Part shown: positions 1-12,437 of the stretch, piece after piece
Position numbering within the stretch: the stretch's first letter is position 1
How the letters are laid out: the number at the start of each line of letters is the position of its first letter
DNA from: Marisa cornuarietis
Lineage: Eukaryota; Mollusca; Gastropoda; Architaenioglossa; Ampullariidae
Length of the DNA: 64,000 nt
Reading direction: 5' to 3'
Assembly: GCA_004794655.1 (NCBI GenBank)
Contig: SMMW01000575.1
Coordinates: 9,760,001 to 9,824,000 of the forward strand
Translations under genes and position numbers: made by a program
Notes under the pieces: model-generated
Database searches by the model: none
What the model was told of the DNA's origin: nothing
The model's input: only the letters and a program-made list of their open reading frames with translations

Positions 1-178
1 CCAGCAGGGTACTTTTTCAACCATCATGTTAGGTCTGCTTTTTCTTCTGTCTTATGTACACCGTCATGTCCTTCTAAAAGTACTGACTTTTGTTGTACTA
101 GTCACTTATGCTTCAGATATTCCAAAATACTGTTTTTTTATCTGTTTATTACTTAAAACAGCCTGAGAGCCTGGATAC

Positions 179-3100
179 CTTGCGAGGCATGGATGCCAGA
201 ACACAGTCAAGATCAAGGTCAACTGGCAGGCAGCCTGCAGTTTGAGATCCACAAGACCTGCTGAAGTTCTGCAGTTGTACCTGAAAAATAACATGCATAA
301 AATTTTTTTAAAGTCAAGGCCTAATTCTAAAAGCACATACTTATCATAGTCATTAGAAGAAAACGAAAAATAAAATTCTAGTCAAGACTTCACAGTTGAT
401 ATAAACAATAAAGAACTGCAATAAGAAAAGTGTTCTCAAAATCTGGCTCTTACCTTCCCTGTACCAGTTATGGTTCCAACAAAACAAACAGGACACCGTT
501 CTCTCTGACCAAGCTTCTGCAAATTATCTTCATCTTTCTGTTGTACCAATAGGGCATTACTCTCCTGGTACTCTGCCCCCCAAAGCTCCAAAATACTAAT
601 TGTTGGGTCACCCAGCTGAAACTTGTCTGCCCAGATAACTGCACCAGCTGGCTCTACAATTTCCTTCAAAACATTACCTTTCAAAGGCAAAAGTAAACAT
701 TTAATTATAAAGTGAAGTACACATCTTGCATGTCATTATTTTAAGAAATCAAATTCGATGTTCTAGCAAATAATTCTTTGCTGATTAAACTAGCAACACC
801 AACCACCCTGAAGGTTCACAGAATGTCCTGTTAGGTGATTCACCTTGATATTCAAACCCACTGGTTTCAACAATAACAATCACCAATAAACTAATAAATA
901 CTAAATGCTGGTTTTTGTGAATATAAAAATAAGTTAAGAAACGAGTCTCAACATTCACCTAAATCATGCAATTCCTCCCTGACACATGCTCCATCAAAAT
1001 ATAATAAAATAAGATGACTGATGCAACAAAGCCACCTGCAATATATTGGCTGCCCTTGAAAAATATATACAAGTGAATGCCTTACCATTGCCTCCAGCAC
1101 CCTGGTCATGGATGCTGCAGATAGGGTTGCCTGCCCCCTGCTCAGCACATGCTCGAATGACACGATTGAGTTTCTGCTCCATCTCAGCATCCCCACGCTG
1201 TACAGCACCAAAGTCAAGGTCCAGTTTGTTGTCACCTTGCACCTGCACCGAGGAGGCTGCACCCCCACCGACACCAATACGGTACACAGGGCCTCCTACC
1301 TTCACCACCTCCATGTCTGAAATATCGAATAGCAATAATGTTTGTCCCTGTCACTGTTTGGCCTGGCTTCTGCAGCAGATTCGTTCACTTTTTTTTGTAA
1401 TTATACTTTCTTTACTCTGCTCTCTTTCTCTCTCACACACACATACTGTTTCTTCCCTTCACCAAATCTGTGCACTAAATCAGATTTGGTGACAAATCTC
1501 TTCAGTCAGTTTTGACCGACATCTGTCATTGGTGAGGAGCACATGGAAAGATGCGGCAGTAGACAGGGCTCACCACTCTTAATATTTTGGGCAATAGTGA
1601 GCAGGTCCTGTACTGGACAACCAGTCCAGTCTTTGACGTTTTTAAGCCAGTTCTTTCTCTGGCCACTACTTGGTCAGCTACCCTCCAAGGTGCCTTGATG
1701 GATAATCTTGGACAAGGTGCCATACAGGGTCACATGACCAAAGAAGACCAGCTTATGTTGCTTGACTGTTGACAGTAGAGGTTCCTGCTGTCCCATGAGT
1801 GTGGCAATCTTGTTTCAGGAAAGAAAAGATCTCTATGAACGGGGTACACCTCAAAGAGTTAAGCAGCTTCAAGTACTTGGGAGCCGGCCTCTCCAAGGAT
1901 GGCAGCGTCATGCCAGATACCCACATCAGGATCACAATAGCAACTGCGGCAATAGCTCAGCTAGATAGAATCTGGCATATATATAGCCATAAGATCATTA
2001 CCAAGTGCAATCTGTACAAATCCTTGGTAGTACTGATCCTGCTCTACGGATGCAACATGTGGACTTTGCTCGCCAAAATGGAAAGGAGAATCCAGGCATT
2101 CAAGAATGGATCTCATACAGTAGAGAACAAATCTCTTGTCTGTTCACAATTATACTTACACTTAAAACAAAGAATCTACTACCCACCACCTACAACCAGT
2201 GTTTTTCCTCTTTACGCTGCTGGCTTAGTTTTAAAAAACTATGCTCATATTTACCCAGAAGAAAATCCAATAAATTTAATAATTAATCGAAATTGAACAT
2301 TCACAAGATAGCAAAACAACAGCCTGATACCAAAGTTTTATTTGAAGGGGGGAGGGGAATATTTCTGTGGAAGGAACAAACATGCAAATGAATTAAAAGA
2401 TACATTTAAGAAATCCCACCTGTGCTAGGCTTCATTTTTGTTACATGCTGTCCATCAAGTGTTCCAATGCCGCCACTGAACATAATTGGCTTAATGTACT
2501 CTCTGCGTTCGCCACCTGGCAATCTCTGACCAAATGAGCGAGCAAACCCAGCCAAGACTGGTTCTCCAAATTTGTTTCCATAGTCTGATGCACCATTACT
2601 AGCTTCAACTGCTATTTCTGCAGGCGATGCAAAATTTGATGGGTATTCTTCTGGATCCTCCCAAGGCAGAATGTAATCTGGTTAAACAGTATTTAAGAAG
2701 AGGGATGAGTTTGAAATAAAAGCTTCTGACAACTTAAATTTACTTTTGTTTTTAAAATACCATATCCGTTTAAATTTTGAATAACAAGTACTTGCCAATG
2801 CTCAGCGCTCAACAAAGAACTACCTCAGGTATACACAGTGAATATTTCAATAGTCAACAGTAATACGGGAAAAACCCACATCTCCAACCCATCAAATACC
2901 ATTATGATAACACACTAGTACCATCAGACTGATAAAGACAAAACAAACAACATTGCTTAATTCCTGTTGCAACATTTAATTTTTTCAGCAGTACATCAAT
3001 AAACATGATGCACAAGATTTTCTGATATTATAGCTATCACCACCATGATTAAATCAGATCAGATAATGCAAAATCAGTAATTTTTTAATATATACATATA

Positions 3101-6100
3101 TCCCTTACCCTCCTCCCTCCATCCTACATCTGTACTATTCAACAGAATAATTGAGGCAAGAAGGTTCCAAGATAACACAGCCATCACACAACCACTAATC
3201 TGATGCAAACCTGGGAGCAGAAGGTTTCCAAAGGAGTATCCAGCAGTCCCAGCTACAACATGAGCACCTCGACCTGTACTCTGTACATCTCGGATTCGAC
3301 CTCCTGTGCCTGTTGTTGCACCAGGAAAAGGAGCTACACCTGCAATTAAAAAAAAAAAAAATGAAAAACCCAAATATCAAACAATAAGCAGAGTATTATT
3401 CCAATAATTATCGCCATTATTCAGACACAAATATTTATAAAACATTTGGTGTGATTTGATAAATTTAAAATATGGATGGTTGAAGATGGGATCATCAATA
3501 TTATTGAGACATATATATTTAGCATTCAGTACCAAAGCATTAAGATTACCTGTAGGAAAATTGTGTGTTTCAGCAGTAAAGATAATATGCCTTGTGACAT
3601 TATCTTTAACTTCAAAAGGTCCTGGAATGAAGCTATTTTCAGGAGTAAGTATTTTACTTGTGTAGCCTTTTATTCCGCTGAAAAATAAAAAATATACAAA
3701 TAGCATCGCAATTTCTATCACAAGAAATGAATATGTAAAAGCATGAGCACGTAGACATGCATGTTTATGCACTAGTCAAGCCAGCAAAGCCACTGGAAAA
3801 ATTAAGATCTTTACTCACAAAGAGAAGATTTTTTCAGCATTTTCTTTTCACCTCTTCTACTGCCATGAATACTACTACACATTAGCCATAGCATGTCTTA
3901 ACTCTTTCCTAGCATTTTGCATCCCCAAAAGTGAACTTCTTCACAATCAGTGCCTGTTTTGCATACTGTAATGCGAACAGGGTAGTGTCACAAAACACAT
4001 TAAGCTGTGCGTAAATGAATAAACAAGGTAAGAAACTGTTAGCACCTTCAGAAATTGTTTCACTATGAATTATTTCCCTTAGGAAGCTAAAATAGTCAAC
4101 CTCTTAGGCATTTTGTTATGTTTGAAAGTAGGCAATGAATCAGTTAGTCAAATGCCATATTTGAGACGCTTGCCAGTTACTTAATTTGACATGTATTTGG
4201 CTTCAACAGCTTGAAATGACGAAAATAGTAAGAAATATTTGTCTAGTGTATATTCCAATATTTCATTGTTCAGCACTTTATATTTGCCCATGTTGTATTT
4301 TTTTTTTTTTAGATTTTATCCTCGTAATCTACTTTTACAACTGTCTGCTGTCTATGTTGGCATAAGGTAAGAGGTAATAAAAAGTGATTTTTTTTTTTCA
4401 AATACCTGCTGTTGTCATTGAACTTGATAACATTGTTGTCATTGCTGTGTTGCTGAGTGGACATGATCAGGGAGAAGAGTGAGTCTGGCAGTTCCTCTCC
4501 ATCAACCACCATACGACCCTTGAAGAACCAGTGTCGGCTGTGCTCACTGGCATTAAAACAGAATGATATAGAATATATTGGCATGTCAAAGTGATTACCT
4601 TGCGTCAGCAGGACAAGAAGCCCCATTGTTTCCTCCTAAACTAAGTGACCCACTGCAGTAGTCTCCACCTGTTTTCCATTGTAGCCAGATGTTCTAATCC
4701 GAAAAATCTACTGTTCTCTGTAATTGAGAGAATAGTTTTAGATGCTACAAACTCCCAATATACCACTACGGCACAAAGTATTCTCAAGCCCTTTTCAATG
4801 AGTCTTTATGTCCACTGCTGTCAGAAATTGACATACTTCCAATCTTTTTCTTCTTTTAGAGGCTTCAGTGTTCCCAGTCTAGGTATATATAATTTTTTTT
4901 TTAATGACAGATCAAAGAACATTTATTTACCTGTTTGACTGTGCAAGATCAAAACATTCAACACTGGTAGGGTTGCGCTTGATTTTCTCTACAAACATCT
5001 TTGTGTAATAATCCAGGTCCCAGTCATCAAATGCTAGTCCTGTGCACACAGAATAGCAATGCCACAGGTTTTAAAGAAAGTGGTATAATTTTTAAATAGC
5101 AATCTAGTGATGATCATCAGATAATGTATGGATGCTGCAACAGAACCACACGATAGGTTGCAGTACCCATGTCCCAAGACCATAAGACTGAAATGATACA
5201 CAATGCATGCTTGCACAAAATGAGTGAGTATATATTTCAGATTTAATTTCATAATTAACATCCTACCCAAATTCGTGTTCGCTTGTTCTAATGCCTCCCT
5301 GCCCTTTCCAATAACATCAATTTCAAAGATGTCATCAGCATGAACACTCTGTTCAAACGTTCTCAGTGGTTCCATGTAGCGACACTGTGTCATGCGGTCA
5401 TGAAGTGCAAGCACTAATTTCTCTTCCTCTTCCGCCAACAGACGTTCTTCTCCCTCAAAATTAAGAAGAAAACGTGTTGCACACTCTACTCTGGTGACTC
5501 GACTCAGGCCAACAGATTGGCATATGGACACACAATTCGTTGAAAAGGGTGTACAAAAATTTAATCTGAAAAAAGAAAAAAAAAAAAAAACCACTAAAAG
5601 CATATTCAAGCATTTTCTTTTTATGCTTGCAAAAGGCACAAATGTTTACCCAAAATCACAAAATGTTTATCTTTTCATCTATTTTTGTTTAACTTAAAGG
5701 AAAAAAAGTGAGAAAATATTTAATTTTTTGAAAATATATACTGAAGTGTTAGACTGTCACACACGAAAATAACAGAAAAAGGTATTATTAAGTTTTAATT
5801 AATGGTGCATTTGTTAACCTGTTCAGTTAGTTGCTGCTTCATCATCTTGCATTAATAACAGAAATCAAAGTGCAATTCTGGGGTCAAAAGTTTATATGCT
5901 AGAATCTTTTCTGCAGAAATACTGCTGAACAATGTGCTGTATTATACACTGCAACAAACTCAATATAACGTACAATACATATATATATAATTATATACAC
6001 ACACATGTGTGTGTGTAAATGAATTACACATGCAGAATTTCCCTTCTTGATTCTCACCTTGGCCCAATCTCTACCAATAACCCAGTCTGCTCTGGCTTAA

Positions 6101-6736
6101 AAATGGAAACAGTTGTTAGTTGGTCTTCTTGGAACGGTGTGGACAAGACCCACATCAGACACTCCAATTCATCCTGAGTAAGTTCTTTGTACAAACAAAT
6201 ACAAAACACAATATTACATCTGACGGATTTTAAAGACTGTTAGTTTATATTTTCACATCTCTGAACGATAAAAGAACAGGAAAGAGCAAGCAGTTAACAG
6301 TCCCAGAACTGCCTCTCATGACAAAAACTTTCCAAAACAAAATACACAGAAGGCAAACAGGAAGCCTGTACTACATAATCTCACAGGAAATTATGCCTCA
6401 GATTATGAAAACATTAAACTTTAAAAGTTTTTTTTTCTTAAACCACATGAAATTGAAATTACAGAGCTAGTAATGGCAGTCATACATTTTACAGGGATAT
6501 AGAATGATTTCTATAGTACTCACAATAACTTAAGGTTTTCAAAATTCCTGATAATGCATTCAGTATAACTGAAATGTACACATACCATGACCATCTACAT
6601 TAATATAGAAGCATATTTCAGTTTGAAGCTCCACACATTTTCTGTTTGCAAGCTGACTGTTAATCTTGGTGACAACAGCCTCCTGGCTGCCTTCAGTGAG
6701 AGCAGGGTTCCGGTAAAGTCTCAAAATGTGCGGCAT
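179..6736 (-). CDS. PFAS: Phosphoribosylformylglycinamidine synthase, N-terminal half (3' end outside window)
   Basis: PFAS catalyses the ATP- and glutamine-dependent conversion of FGAR to FGAM, step four of cytosolic de novo purine synthesis. Eleven coding exons on the minus strand, in order: 6586-6736, 6058-6184, 5267-5565, 4931-5039, 4406-4546, 3550-3677, 3211-3339, 2420-2677, 1086-1316, 454-677, 179-280. All junctions are GT-AG and the frame is kept for 633 codons. Start MPHILRLYRNPAL at 6736. Family landmarks read directly: LAQSNSEHSRHWFF across exons 4-5, TAETHNFPTG (conserved catalytic-type His, about residue 313), APFPGATTGTGGRIRD, SNGASDYGNKFGEPVLAGF, VGGPVYRIGVGGGAASS, HDQGAGGNGNVLKE, and PVDLDLDCVLASMPRK at the last visible exon. 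Animal PFAS is about 1,340 residues, so the second synthetase half and the glutaminase domain lie beyond position 1. No frameshift or stop is seen, so it looks functional. Confidence 0.95.
1510..1797 (-). mobile_element. LINE (RTE-like) fragment, C-terminal coding end
   Basis: The minus strand from 1797 downward reads, with one frame, GQQEPLLSTVKQHKLVFFGH then VTLYGTLSKIIHQGTLEG, followed by a decayed stretch ending near a PCLLPH segment. This is the recognisable C-terminal region after the reverse transcriptase of a common animal non-LTR retrotransposon (KRRKLAWFGHVTRHD-type motif). It lies in the PFAS intron between the exons at 1086-1316 and 2420-2677, carries stops and is dead. Confidence 0.7.
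1800..2135 (+). mobile_element. LINE (RTE-like) reverse transcriptase fragment, inverted relative to its neighbour
   Basis: Plus-strand reading gives ISMNGVHLKELSSFKYLGAG, LSKDGSVMPDTHIRITIATA, YKSLVVLILLYGCNMWTLLA and MERRIQAFKN. These are the distal reverse transcriptase motifs that normally come immediately before the C-terminal segment found at 1510-1797 on the other strand. The two pieces meet at about 1798-1800 with opposite orientation, so they are probably one insertion with a 5' inversion. After about 2100 a frame change and stops end the similarity. Confidence 0.75.
3346..3362 (+). repeat. Poly-A tract next to PFAS exon acceptor
   Basis: A run of A on the plus strand forms the polypyrimidine tract of the minus-strand acceptor for the PFAS exon at 3211-3339. 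Other PFAS acceptors use similar T-runs (near 4310 and 5575). Confidence 0.5.
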
Positions 6737-7480
6737 TGTGGTGTAGTAAAACTGAAATAGGAAAGAAGGTTGACAACATCATTAAAAAAAAAAAATGAGT
6801 GTTAAAGAATTGACATACAAGCTGTAATTAGTATAAACACTTTAACATATCAATAACATTATGGATATATTTATGTTTACAATCTAATGAGAAAAGAATG
6901 CCAACAAGTGAATATTGTAGGCAGATAACTATTAGATTTTAATCTTTCTCTCCAAATATCTTTACCATGATATATCTCCATCTTTCACACCACTATTGAA
7001 AATTTTTCAATTGCATGATTATATATACTTTATATTTATACAGAATACTTTATTATGAATTATTATACAGCGTGTGCTAATTTTAAAATGGGTCACCCTG
7101 TAAATCTGCATGCACGTAAAAGTCGACAATACTTGTCAGCCCGAGTCCGTCAAAATAACAAGCACACTCTATAAATACTCCGATGTGTGTCTATTTGCTT
7201 CTTACATTTTCATTTATCATTTATTTAGCTGATGCCGATGTTTTAAAATGACATAGTCGACAGTCCAAAATATAACGACGAAATCGTAAATAAAATAATT
7301 ATGTCTTCTCATCTAAATATGAGAAACAGAATAAACAACGAATCTGCATATAACACAAATAACAGTCTCACTTTAAATGTTACCTTTTATACAATATTCT
7401 GTAAATAAAGTTAGACTGTGACTTACAGTCTGCGTCTGACTCCTCGTGAATCATAGAAGTCAGTGCCTCGTGGTGTAGAT
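6737..7480 (-). promoter_or_regulatory. PFAS 5' leader: short UTR piece, intron and probable non-coding first exon
   Basis: A splice acceptor (TATTTCAG) at 6752-6759 leaves 15 nt of 5' UTR before the PFAS ATG. Upstream on the minus strand a good donor (GTAAGTCACAG) reads leftward from 7426, suggesting a non-coding first exon of roughly 50 nt at 7427-7480, next to CpG-containing sequence at 7480-7560. The first-exon limit is inference; no TATA box is obvious. Confidence 0.4.
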
Positions 7481-7619
7481 GGACGATTCGCGCGTTGCCA
7501 TAAACCGTACTTTGCGAGGGTTTTATTGGCGGCCTGTGTGGATGTCTGACGAAAAGGCTTGTTTCGAGCCTCCTGATTGGCTACCTCTTATACTTTGTCG
7601 TCTGCTGCTAGTTCGTCAG

Positions 7620-7860
7620 CGAGTGTTCGCAGGGCTGGACCAACCAACCGACCGACTGCAGTGAGAGGCACAGGGTTCAAATCTCGTCTCGGGACACTCT
7701 CTGTGTGTGACTGTTCGCAGGGATGGGCCCGGTGGTTTTGTCCGGGTACTCCAGTTTCCTCCCCCCTCCCTTTCCCCCCGTAGTGCGAAATCACCGCAAC
7801 ATAGTTCGTCAGGCTTGTTATGTCAACAGAGTGAAGTCCGGAGTATAAAGCTTCGACAAA
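7620..7860 (+). mobile_element. SINE-like repeat, diverged
   Basis: Contains a tRNA B-box-like segment (GGTTCAAATCTCGTCTCGG at about 7674-7692) that matches the B-box area of the SINE at 61665-61848. It is followed by CCGGGTACTCCAGTTTCC at about 7741-7758, a motif common in animal interspersed repeats and found in reverse at about 61531-61562. Head and tail are not clearly delimited. Confidence 0.5.
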
Positions 7861-8364
7861 CCCTCTAAATTTGGTCTGCATAACTCACTTCAGTGTAAAT
7901 TGAATCTTCAGATGCAAAGAAATTAGATATTAAACAGACGATAGATTGATCAACATACAGCAAAATGAATTAAGGCAAAAATATATTCAATAACAGCAAA
8001 ACAAAAACTGAACGCAAATATAATCTGCTTTGAGTCCTACACACACAGGGCATTCGCAGACATTGACCTTAAGATAATGATTTTGGGTTTGTAGCACTCT
8101 AGTAGTGTACCTAGTTATTTCCTTGTTTTTGTAGAGAGTAGAGGTCGATGGAATGGCTCATGCCGGCTGCGTACATATTAAACCCAGCCTTGACCTGTCC
8201 CGCTAGTGGTTGCGAAATCACCGAGAGGTGGAAGCACTCTCCCTTTCAAAGTCAACGACAACAAATCCAGCTAGGGGCTAATGAACGCATTGTTACATCG
8301 AAAGTTCCGAAGTCGCCTGACCCAGTTAGGAAGGCCATAACCAGACAGTTGTACGACCTTTAGG

Positions 8365-8500
8365 ATTATCATGCACGTACGCGCACACACTCGCATACGT
8401 ACATACGGTCATCACACGCGTACACACATGCGCGTACGGCGTACCGACATTCACATACAATCGCCGCACGCACGCACACACATGGACACACACGCGCTCT
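8365..8500. repeat. Mixed (CA)/(CG)-rich simple sequence
   Basis: Alternating purine-pyrimidine sequence of CACA, CGCA and TACG units over about 130 bp. It creates chance open frames on both strands. Low complexity only. Confidence 0.7.
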
Positions 8501-8586
8501 CAAAAACAACCACACTTTGCACGTGGACAAATGATCAAGTTCAAACAACAACAAAATACAGATGATGAGATATATATATATATATA

Positions 8587-9402
8587 CACTAATCCCTCAC
8601 TTATCGCGGGTGTTCCGTTCCAGGCCCACCCGCGATAAGTGAATTTCCGCGAAGTAGGGACGCTATACTGTTTTTAGTAGTTATACATTATTTTAAGTCT
8701 TTATAAACCCTCCCAACACTCTTATACATAACCCTTTCTCATTCCCTTCATAACTTTTCCCATAAAAATGTTTTAAACTCTTAAATCGAGATACGTAATT
8801 TAAAAAAATTAATATGGGTAGTCACCATTGAAAATACACCATACAGCTAGAATGATAATGATTAATTAGCTTAACAGTACTGATGACGATGGCGATGAAG
8901 ATGAGATGAATGCCAAGAAGGGCATTAATGCTCTTCTAAAGGCACCACTTCATCAGGTGGTGCGGTATCTTCGACCGGACGTAACTTCTACTTCCTCTAA
9001 AGGCGTAGGCGTAACAGATCTCTTCGTGCGAGTTATGAACGATTGGGTGGCATGGCAGGGCTTGAATACATTCAGTCTCTAACAAAAATTTCACAAATGT
9101 CGTACACAACACCGCAGATGAAAACTACGCACACGTGACAGTCGGATGCTAACGGGAAATGGAAGAACTGAGAGATCGAGGGGGTAGCTGCGCACAGCGA
9201 AAGAAAACAAGATGCGACGGTTACTGAGCCAATCAGCGGCTGGGAAACATTACTGTACAATACGTACTATGTATGTGCAAAAATACTTTAGACACACAAA
9301 ACAGCGAAAATACCGCAATAAATATTTTACATATAATTTTTTGAAAACCCGCGAAGCACTGAAGCCGCGAAACATGAAGCGCGAAGTGGCGAGGGAACAC
9401 TG
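8587..9402. mobile_element. Non-autonomous pogo/Tigger-like DNA transposon
   Basis: Flanked on both sides by TA within TATATA sequence, as expected for Tc1/mariner-pogo target duplication. The left end begins CACTAATCCCTCACTTATCG and the right end, reverse complemented, begins CAGTGTTCCCTCGCCACTTC. Both carry the TCCCTC...CGCG pattern typical of Tigger-type termini. Just inside the left end is a perfect hairpin of CACTTATCGCGGGTG with its complement at about 8627-8641. The 816-bp body has no transposase frame, so movement would need a trans-acting enzyme. The superfamily is inferred from termini and TA duplication. Confidence 0.7.
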
Positions 9403-10869
9403 TATATATATAAAACTAGTCCATTTGAAACAAGTGGGTCTTCAGTTTTTCCTTGAAAGTTGCAAGACTCTCAGACTCCTTGGTCGAGAGGGGAAGCGAG
9501 TTCCACAGAAGCGGGGCTACATTTGAGAAAGATCTAAAACCCATTGTCTTTTTTTTTGTGTGTGTTTCCTGTCTGAACATTTGGTCGTCTTAGTCTGGAT
9601 TGGGCTGCTGAACGAAGGTTCCGTTGAGGTTGGTGACGGTGAATAAGATCTTGTAGATATGCAGGCGCAATGTCGTGAAGGCAGCCATATATAAGTGATG
9701 AAAAGTGTTAGGGAAAATGTTAATAGAATGACATTAGCAGGACACCTTTCCTCTGCTTGTAGGTTGACTTCACCACACGAGTTTCTGAGTTCATGTATTA
9801 CAGGGCGGCGCACTGTCAGTGACCAGCTAACCGGCGGAGAAGAAGAGGACGGATGGGGAGAAAGAAAGACAGCAGAGGGGTGGCGAGGAGGGGCGGCGTT
9901 GGTGGATGGGGCTTGGTCGAGGCGATGGATGGGACCACATTCCATTGATACCAGCCTCACCTTTTCTCTTCTATCCTACTTTGGAAGACGTTCCGTATTT
10001 ATGCATAAAAAAAACTTCAGCTGAGATCAGGGACAACAACACTGACGAGTTTGCTACGCGAGTTTCTTTTTTGGTTGTGACAACTGTTTCATGCTTAATA
10101 TTTTTTACACTTAAGAACTTTGAACCCGAGGGAACTTAGCTAATGTAACGATCGCGTTCTCAGTTAATAAGAGTATTAAAGCCTTTAGCAAACAAATATC
10201 AGGATAGAGTAACTTGAAGTTAAATAATATATATATATATATTGTCAAATTTCAGATCAATTTATTTAATTCACTGTCACAAACCTGTTCTCTCCTTAGG
10301 GCTGTTTACAGCAGCGATACTACTGGGGATGGAGATTTGACGGCCAATAGTACTTTCTGTTGTGACTCATGGTCGTGAATATTTAACGTTTTTATTTAAT
10401 TATTATTATTATTTTCGTTTCGATGGGTGTATTATGCATAATTTAGTTGTCAAATTGTAATGCTTATTTTGATTTATTTTTATTATCTAAGTGTGCGTCT
10501 TTGAACGGATAGCTTGTTAGTATGCTCTATTGACAGAATATTTGAAATTGGTTATTAAGCATACTAAGACCGATAGTCTATATACTTCTCTAGTTTTCAA
10601 CAAATCCTCTCAGGCTGGACACCGAGTGATGCTGGCTACTGGAATGTTTTTGGGCACCTACCTTATATTACCACCATGATTTACAACTTTGTATTGTTAG
10701 TGTCTGGAAGACTTTCCCTCGTACCGCCACCGCCCACCTGTCAGGCATTAGTCTCGAGATGGGTACATGCGTAACGGGCACTGCGATGAAGCTGGTCTAC
10801 ATGCTAAACACTGTGATAGCTTGAGGTTTATACTAAGCAGCGAAAAAGGAAAGTCAGTGCGGTTTTATT

Positions 10870-11170
10870 GTTGGTTTGTCTGTAAGGTGAGAAAGAGAGA
10901 AGAGAACGATTGAAAGTACTTGGCGAGGTGCTAGGTGGAACGGGTGGCGATAAATCTATCACAGTTAATGACCAGTCGGATCAGAGTAGAAGACTGGACA
11001 AATAGGTGTAGAAAACCAGTTTCTGCTTTAACCCACTAAAGACCTAGTCGGTGCGCACTTACTTGGTAGTTGTCCGTAAGATGAGAAAGAGAGAGAAGAG
11101 AAAGATTGAAAGGACCTAAGTGGAGGGGCTTAGTGGAGAAGAGTAGAGATAAATCTCTACCACTTAAAAG
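10870..11170. repeat. Degenerate direct duplication, unit about 198 bp
   Basis: The stretch from about 10875 (GTCTGTAAGGTGAGAAAGAG...) to 10970 (GATAAATCTATCACAGTTAA) recurs at about 11075-11168 (GTCCGTAAGATGAGAAAGAG ... GATAAATCTCTACCACTTAA) with scattered substitutions. No coding potential seen. Confidence 0.6.
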
Positions 11171-11355
11171 AAAGAGAGATCACATCAACAGGGTTGGACG
11201 AGCAAGTTCGGGGAAAAGGTAGTTTTAACTTTAAACTTAAAACCCACAGGACATTGTGAAAACCTCACTTTTCTGAGCGGGTGAAGACATCTCGTGCTGC
11301 TGTTTGAATTTACTTTGTGTTCGGGCGCTTGGAGCTATCATCCTTCCAAAGCTGA

Positions 11356-11550
11356 ATAATAATAATAAATGAAGATTTTTATAGCGCATATTCACACTCA
11401 TAGAGATTATGCTCTTAGCGCTTAAAACGGGGAAGAGACATGGACTAAATGGATAGAACACGAGGGACGGAAGAATAAACGACAATACTGACGACAAACA
11501 GAAAACAAAGATGGAAAACACAAAAAGGCACCAAGTAACAGAACATAAAG
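11356..11550 (-). repeat. Dispersed repeat with AAT-rich tail, copy 1
   Basis: Read on the minus strand this matches the plus-strand copy at 42570-42752. Shared landmarks are a TTAAGCGCTAAGAGCAT segment, GAGTGTGAATATGCGCTATA and a terminal ATT-type microsatellite. The end 'GCGCTATA...(TTA)n' resembles the 3' tails of some LINEs and their SINEs in aquatic animals. The exact family is not identified. Confidence 0.65.
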
Positions 11551-12437
11551 CGATTCTGCACAGAAAGATGCGTAGAAAAGTAGCAAGAGCGGAAGGGGGG
11601 AGGGTAAGAAGGACGAGCATTGTGTGGACTGTGTTAGGAGTAATGCTCAAGGAAGAGGTGCGTTTTCAGTACAGATTTGAATCAGTAAAGGTCTGTTAGA
11701 AATCTGTGAACTGAACTGTTTTATAAGAATATATCTGTGAACTGAACAGCCGTACAAGACTGAACAGTGCATACTGTCCTACAGCCCCGACATCATGAGA
11801 GTTTGTAAGGATAAGTTTGAAAGATTTTTATACACTGTGATATAGCTGTATATATATATATATATTTTAACACGATTTGTCTCTTTCTTTACCTTAATTT
11901 TATTTCCTCATTTCTTATAGTGCTAATTTTGCCTGTGTGGATGCAAAGGTTTGCGATAGTGGTGTTACAACTTTTTGCAAAATTTTTCATTCCACAAATT
12001 GGTCCCTGACAGACCTGTGTGTAAGACTAGGTTTATTGTTTACAATTTCATTTGAGAAAAAAGAGTTAAGCCTAAACGTAGAATTATTCCTGTTTGTTTT
12101 TTGATAACTGGTTCACTTTTGGGGGAGGAGAGGGGGCCGCAGTATTTGTTTTTCGCAACACAGCCTTGCGCCGGCCCTGGGATGGGCGTGTACAGAATGT
12201 ACTTCGTAGTAAACCTGATGCTGCTACGCCAGGGGCCATTTGCACAACACGTTTCTAAACCTTGCCATTTTGATCAACTGCAGAAAAACATACAAAACAT
12301 TGTACTGACAGGACGGAAAGTCAGACTTAAACAACTTTATCTTACTTAAAGCAGTTTTAGTTTTAAAAATTCTAAAATTGTGGTGTGCATTTTAAACTAA
12401 TTATCTAAATAAAGTCAAGGCCTAAAAGTGTTTAAAA

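Noticed and set aside
1046..1492. Plus-strand open frame over the PFAS exon at 1086-1316
   Set aside because: Antisense shadow of the conserved PFAS exon; the minus strand carries the unmistakable synthetase motifs.
9517..10139. Open frames of 77-147 codons on both strands
   Set aside because: They lie in repeat-like sequence beside the Tigger-like element, with no domains or splice signals supporting a gene.
11237..11650. 137-codon minus-strand open frame with hydrophobic segments
   Set aside because: Overlaps a dispersed repeat whose other copy at 42.6 kb is read in the same way. Repeat-derived, not a membrane protein gene.
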